Positions 60,623 through 64,000 of a stretch of 64,000 bases of DNA are shown here, piece by piece. The stretch is from the NCBI GenBank assembly GCA_022819505.1, contig JAJEHD010000011.1, forward strand, positions 62,001 to 126,000. Direction: 5' to 3'. Position numbers and translations under genes: made by a program. How positions within the stretch are numbered: the stretch's first letter is position 1; each line of letters begins with the position of its first letter. Origin of the DNA: Acidimicrobiia bacterium (lineage in GTDB: Bacteria; Actinomycetota; Acidimicrobiia; Acidimicrobiales; Aldehydirespiratoraceae). The notes below the pieces were generated by a model. That model worked only from the letters and a program-made list of their open reading frames with translations, did not search any database and had not been told where the DNA came from.

Positions 60623-61354
60623 ATGATCAGAGTCGGGGTATGCGGCGCCACCGGGCGCATGGGCGCCGAGGCGTGCCGGGCGGTCGAAGCCGATCCTGAC
60701 ACCGAACTGGTGGCCGCCGTCGGCTCGGCCGGCTCGGTCGATGAGTTCGTCGACGCCGGCGCCGAGGTGGTGGTCGACTTCACCGTCGCCGAGGCGGTCA
60801 GGGCCAACATCGGGCGCATCGCGGAGGCGGGTATCCACGCGGTCATCGGCACCTCCGGGATGACCCCGGAAGACATCGGCGAGCTGAGGGAGGCCTTCGT
60901 GCGCAGCCACTGCATCGTCGCGCCGAACTTCGCGGTCGGTGCAGTGCTGATGACCCACTTCGCGGCTCTGGCGGCTCCGTACTTCGACACCGCAGAGGTG
61001 ATCGAGCTTCACCACGACCGTAAGGTCGACGCGCCGTCGGGGACGGCCTTGACGACAGCCGAGGCCATGGCCGGAGCATCCGGCGAGTGGGCGCCGGACC
61101 CGACCGCGAATGAGGTGCTTCCGGGCTCCCGCGGTGGCCGGGGCCCCGGCGGGATCCGGGTCCACTCCGTGCGGCTCAAGGGCCTGGTCGCCCATCAGGA
61201 GGTGCTGCTCGGTGGGCCGGGCGAGACCCTCACGATCCGTCACGACTCCATTGACCGGTCGGCGTTCATGCCCGGGATGCTGCTGGCCACCAAGCGGGTC
61301 GTGACACTCGGGCCGGGCGTGACCGTCGGTCTCGGCGAGGTGCTGGGCATCTAG
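60623..61354 (+). CDS. dapB: 4-hydroxy-tetrahydrodipicolinate reductase
   Basis: A 243-residue NAD(P)H-dependent reductase of the lysine/diaminopimelate pathway. The cofactor loop is GVCGATGRMG, the catalytic motif ELHHDRKVDAPSGTA holds the general acid histidine and the lysine, and GTSGM and FAVGAVLM are in place. It follows pnp by 6 bp and is probably co-transcribed with SURF1, dapA and rnj. Confidence 0.95.
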   Translation: MIRVGVCGATGRMGAEACRAVEADPDTELVAAVGSAGSVDEFVDAGAEVVVDFTVAEAVRANIGRIAEAGIHAVIGTSGMTPEDIGELREAFVRSHCIVAPNFAVGAVLMTHFAALAAPYFDTAEVIELHHDRKVDAPSGTALTTAEAMAGASGEWAPDPTANEVLPGSRGGRGPGGIRVHSVRLKGLVAHQEVLLGGPGETLTIRHDSIDRSAFMPGMLLATKRVVTLGPGVTVGLGEVLGI

Positions 61355-61370
61355 GCCGCGGAGTCTCCGA

Positions 61371-62114
61371 GTGCGCAGGCTGGCATCACCGGGATGGGTG
61401 GCTTCACACCTGTTCGCGGTGGCGATGGTCGTGCTCATGGTCAACCTGGGGTTCTGGCAGCTTCGACGGCTCGACGACCGGCGCGCCGACAACTCCCAGA
61501 TTGCCGCCGCGATGGCTCAGGATCCTGCGGACATTGCCGCCTATCTCGACACGCGGGGGCTGCCCCCCTCCTACACCGCGGTGGCGGCGAGGGGTGCCTA
61601 TCTCCCCGGCGCCGAGGTGCGGATCGGCAATCGCAGCAGCGGCGGGCAGCCGGGCTTCTGGCTGGCGACCCCGCTGGAGCTAGCCGACGGTCGGGCCGTG
61701 GCAGTGGTGAGGGGCTGGGTTCCCCGGCGCAGCATGGTCGGGCTCGACGACCGCAGTCCGGCCCCGCCGGCGGGAGAGGTGACCGTGGTAGGGCTGGCCT
61801 TCGACAGCATCGACGGGGGCCGCATCGCGGAGACCGGTCCGGGCGATACGCCCGAGATCTCCCGCATGGACCTGGACCGCTTCACCGAGGTCTCCGGGGT
61901 CGACGTGGAGGACGTCTGGATCAGGCTGCGAGCCCAGTCGCCACCGCAGCCCGAGGGACTTCCGGAGCCGGTGCCCGATCCCGATCTGACCGAAGGGCCG
62001 CACCTGTCGTACGCGTTCCAGTGGTTCTTCTTCTCGGCCGGAGCGGTAGTGGTGTACGCCCTGATCCTCCGCCGAGCCGTGACCGGTCGCCAAGAGGCTC
62101 CCGCTACGGCCTAA
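61371..62114 (+). CDS. SURF1 family cytochrome oxidase assembly protein
   Basis: A 247-residue membrane protein with two terminal helices (about 11-27 and 216-235) and an extracytoplasmic domain, as in SURF1, which helps insert heme a into cytochrome c oxidase. LGFWQLRRLDDRRADN after the first helix, IGNRSSGGQPGFWLATPLEL, VVRGWVPR and LSYAFQWFFFS before the second helix are diagnostic. The start is GTG. Its place between dapB and dapA is unusual but matches the tight operon spacing. Confidence 0.9.
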   Translation: MRRLASPGWVASHLFAVAMVVLMVNLGFWQLRRLDDRRADNSQIAAAMAQDPADIAAYLDTRGLPPSYTAVAARGAYLPGAEVRIGNRSSGGQPGFWLATPLELADGRAVAVVRGWVPRRSMVGLDDRSPAPPAGEVTVVGLAFDSIDGGRIAETGPGDTPEISRMDLDRFTEVSGVDVEDVWIRLRAQSPPQPEGLPEPVPDPDLTEGPHLSYAFQWFFFSAGAVVVYALILRRAVTGRQEAPATA

Positions 62115-62125
62115 GGTTTGGGGCC

Positions 62126-63010
62126 ATGGGACGGTTCGGACGTGTGCTCACCGCGATGGTCACGCCCTTCACCGACGAGGGGGCGCTGGACCTTGACGGC
62201 GCCGCCCGGCTGGCGCACTGGCTCACTGCTCACGGCAACGAGGGCCTCGTGGTGGCCGGCACCACCGGGGAGAGCCCGACCCTCACTCACGCCGAGCAGG
62301 CCGACCTCGTCGCCGCGGTGGTGGACGCGGTCGACGTGCCGGTGGTCGCGGGCGCCGGCAGCAACGACACCCGCGCCGCCATCGACCTCACCGAGCGCTG
62401 CACCGCGGCCGGCGCCGACGGCATCCTGCACGTGGCCGGCTACTACAACCGCCCGTCGCAGGCCGGGCTCGACTCGCACTTCCGGCACTGCGCAGAAGCG
62501 ACCGACCTTCCGACCCTCATCTACGACATACCGGGGCGGACGGGCCGCAAGGTCGCCACCGAGACCCTGGCCCGGCTGGCTCACGAGGTTCCCAACATCG
62601 TCGGAATCAAGGACGCGGCCGGCTCGCCCGCGGAGACGGCCCGCCTGCTGGAGATGGCCCCCGACGGCTTCGAGGTGTACTCCGGCGACGACTCGCTCAC
62701 CCTGCCCCTGCTGTCGATCGGGGCGGTCGGCATCATCGGTGTCGCCACCCACTGGGCGGGCCGGCAGATGGCGGCCCTGTTCGACGCCTTCGAGAGCGGC
62801 CGGGTGGCCGAGGCCGCGGCCATCAACCGCTGCCTGCTCGACTCCTACGACTTCGAGACCGGCGACGACGCGCCCAACCCGGTGCCCACCAAGTGCATGA
62901 TGCGGGTGCTGGGACTGCCCGCGGGGCCGTGCCGCCTGCCCATGGGACCCGAGCCTCCCGGCCTCGAGGACCGGGCCAGGGAAGTCCTCACCGCGCTGGG
63001 CGCAGGCTGA
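62126..63010 (+). CDS. dapA: 4-hydroxy-tetrahydrodipicolinate synthase
   Basis: A 294-residue class I aldolase of the DapA family. GTTGESPTLTHAE, the tyrosine in GYYNRPSQAG and the Schiff-base lysine in IVGIKDAAGS are all present. It condenses pyruvate with aspartate semialdehyde; dapB encodes the next enzyme. TAAGGT at 62112-62117 stands eight bases before the ATG, a possible internal leaderless promoter. Confidence 0.95.
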   Translation: MGRFGRVLTAMVTPFTDEGALDLDGAARLAHWLTAHGNEGLVVAGTTGESPTLTHAEQADLVAAVVDAVDVPVVAGAGSNDTRAAIDLTERCTAAGADGILHVAGYYNRPSQAGLDSHFRHCAEATDLPTLIYDIPGRTGRKVATETLARLAHEVPNIVGIKDAAGSPAETARLLEMAPDGFEVYSGDDSLTLPLLSIGAVGIIGVATHWAGRQMAALFDAFESGRVAEAAAINRCLLDSYDFETGDDAPNPVPTKCMMRVLGLPAGPCRLPMGPEPPGLEDRAREVLTALGAG

Positions 63011-63019
63011 CACTCAGCT

Positions 63020-64000
63020 GTGGCCGCGCCGGTAGCCGTCACCTTCCTGGGTGGCCTCGGGGAGATCGGGCGCAACTGCGCGGTCATCGAGACCGCCGGT
63101 CGCCGGGTGCTGCTGGACTGCGGCCGGATGTTCGCGGGCGACGACCTGCCAGGCGTCGACTCGGTCCTGCCCGACTTCGAATGGCTGCTCGATAAGGGGG
63201 GAGTGGAGGCCTGTGTCGCCACCCACGCCCATGAGGACCACATCGGTGCCCTGCCGTACCTGCTGGAGCGCCTGTCGTTCCCGGTGTACGGATCGGCGTT
63301 CACGCTGGGTCTGGTCCGGCACAAGCTCGCAGAGGCGGGCCTGCTCGACCGGGCCGAGCTCCGCGAGGTTCGCGACGGCGACCGCTTCAGCGCCGGGCCC
63401 TTCGAATGCGAGGCCATGCCGGTCACCCATTCGGTCCCCGGCGGCTTCATAACGGCCTTCTCCACGCCGCAGGGCCTGATCCTGCACTCCAGCGACTTCA
63501 AGCTCGACCTCACGCCTGTGGACGGGCGGCGCACCGCGCTGTCCCGTATCGGCGCGCTCGCCGAAGACCCGGGCGTGCGCCTGCTGCTGGCCGACTCGAC
63601 CAACGCGGACGACCCCGGGTCGACCCGATCGGAGCGAGATGTGGGCGATGTGCTGCGCGAGGCGATCGGCCGCGAGGAGGGTCGCAGGGTGATCGTGGGG
63701 GCCTTCGCCAGCCACATCCACCGCATCCAGCAGGTGATCGATGCTGCCGTCGGCACGGGACGCACCGTGGCCACGCTGGGCCTGTCGATGCAGCGCAACG
63801 TCGGCCTGGCCCGCGAGCTCGGGCTGCTGCGGGTCCCCGATCACGCTCTGCGCGACATCACCGACATCGAGGGAATCGATCCGGCGAGGGTGCTGATCGT
63901 CTGCACCGGGTCCCAGGGCGAGCCCCGGGCCGCTCTGACCCAGATGGCCGAGGGCGCCAGCAAGTGGGTGGAGATCGGCGATCGGGACACCGTCATCTTC
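63020..64000 (+). CDS. rnj: Ribonuclease J (3' partial)
   Basis: The N-terminal 327 residues of an RNase J-type beta-CASP metallonuclease; the frame is open to the window end. H69-A-H71-E-D73-H74 in THAHEDHIGALPYL, LGGLGEIGRNC, HSVPGGFITAFSTPQGLILHSSDFK, LADSTNADDPGST and VIVGAFASHIHRIQQV are typical. The start is GTG at 63020, 9 bp after dapA. dapA-rnj linkage is usual in Actinobacteria. With pnp nearby the region encodes two main RNA decay enzymes. Confidence 0.95.
   Translation, partial: MAAPVAVTFLGGLGEIGRNCAVIETAGRRVLLDCGRMFAGDDLPGVDSVLPDFEWLLDKGGVEACVATHAHEDHIGALPYLLERLSFPVYGSAFTLGLVRHKLAEAGLLDRAELREVRDGDRFSAGPFECEAMPVTHSVPGGFITAFSTPQGLILHSSDFKLDLTPVDGRRTALSRIGALAEDPGVRLLLADSTNADDPGSTRSERDVGDVLREAIGREEGRRVIVGAFASHIHRIQQVIDAAVGTGRTVATLGLSMQRNVGLARELGLLRVPDHALRDITDIEGIDPARVLIVCTGSQGEPRAALTQMAEGASKWVEIGDRDTVIF

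Overview
The window is GC-rich and densely coded, with no rRNA, tRNA, insertion sequence, phage gene or CRISPR array that I can recognise and no gene-free stretch above about 300 bp. It looks like a chromosomal segment of a free-living actinobacterium. The supports are CarD, an ImuA/ImuB/DnaE2 mutasome with actinobacterial-type LexA boxes, many LLM-class flavin oxidoreductases, CoA ligases and SDRs, GTG starts, ATGA/GTGA overlaps, and several starts lying 6-8 nt after a TANNNT box (probable leaderless mRNAs). Acidimicrobiia is my best guess; this is inference, not proof.

Layout. 1-6552: a nucleoside-type ABC transporter (first ATPase cut by the window edge), a Rieske oxygenase, an adenine-deaminase-type enzyme and a second oxygenase subunit that lacks the Rieske cluster; together they look like a purine uptake and oxidation island. 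6569-11754: acyl-CoA dehydrogenase, methyltransferase, LLM oxidoreductase, thiolase and SDR. 11790-15995 (minus strand): CarD, CapA-like protein, a D-aminoacylase-like protein without its metal HxH motif, and a HAD-like protein without its nucleophile. 16137-25605: TPP enzyme, AA_synth protein, GntR regulator divergent from an SsuABC-like transporter, LLM oxidoreductase, enamidase-like amidohydrolase and CoA transferase. 25797-34046: small membrane protein, M20 hydrolase, an E1alpha-E1beta-SDR-GH3 operon, a free-standing lipoyl domain and an M20-like protein with altered active site. 34139-42129: complete Dpp-type peptide transporter, lactonase-like MBL hydrolase and ATZ/TRZ amidohydrolase. 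42207-47944: imuA-imuB-dnaE2 with two SOS boxes. 48017-55517: alpha/beta hydrolase, orphan solute-binding protein, D-aminoacylase family enzyme, SDR and acyl-CoA ligase. 55528-57428: ArsC-family protein, ferredoxin and ferredoxin reductase. 57556-64000: core genes rpsO, pnp, dapB, SURF1, dapA and rnj (cut at the right edge).

The most striking observation is at 55528-55902. An ArsC-family reading frame contains an in-frame TGA (55561-55563) exactly where the catalytic cysteine of arsenate reductase should be (residue 12). It is followed 16 nt later by a perfect 7-bp hairpin with a GGTC apical loop, the geometry of a bacterial SECIS element. This is best read as a selenocysteine-containing ArsC-like protein that normal gene calling would truncate. 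The second is the paired Rieske and Rieske-less oxygenases in the purine island, reminiscent of the NdmC/NdmD arrangement of methylxanthine N-demethylases.

Recurring themes are enzymes with lost active-site residues (HAD, D-aminoacylase-like, M20-like, ImuB), acidic low-complexity stalks behind the lipobox of all three solute-binding proteins, and structured RNA in the rpsO-pnp spacer and in the SsuA-SsuB spacer.
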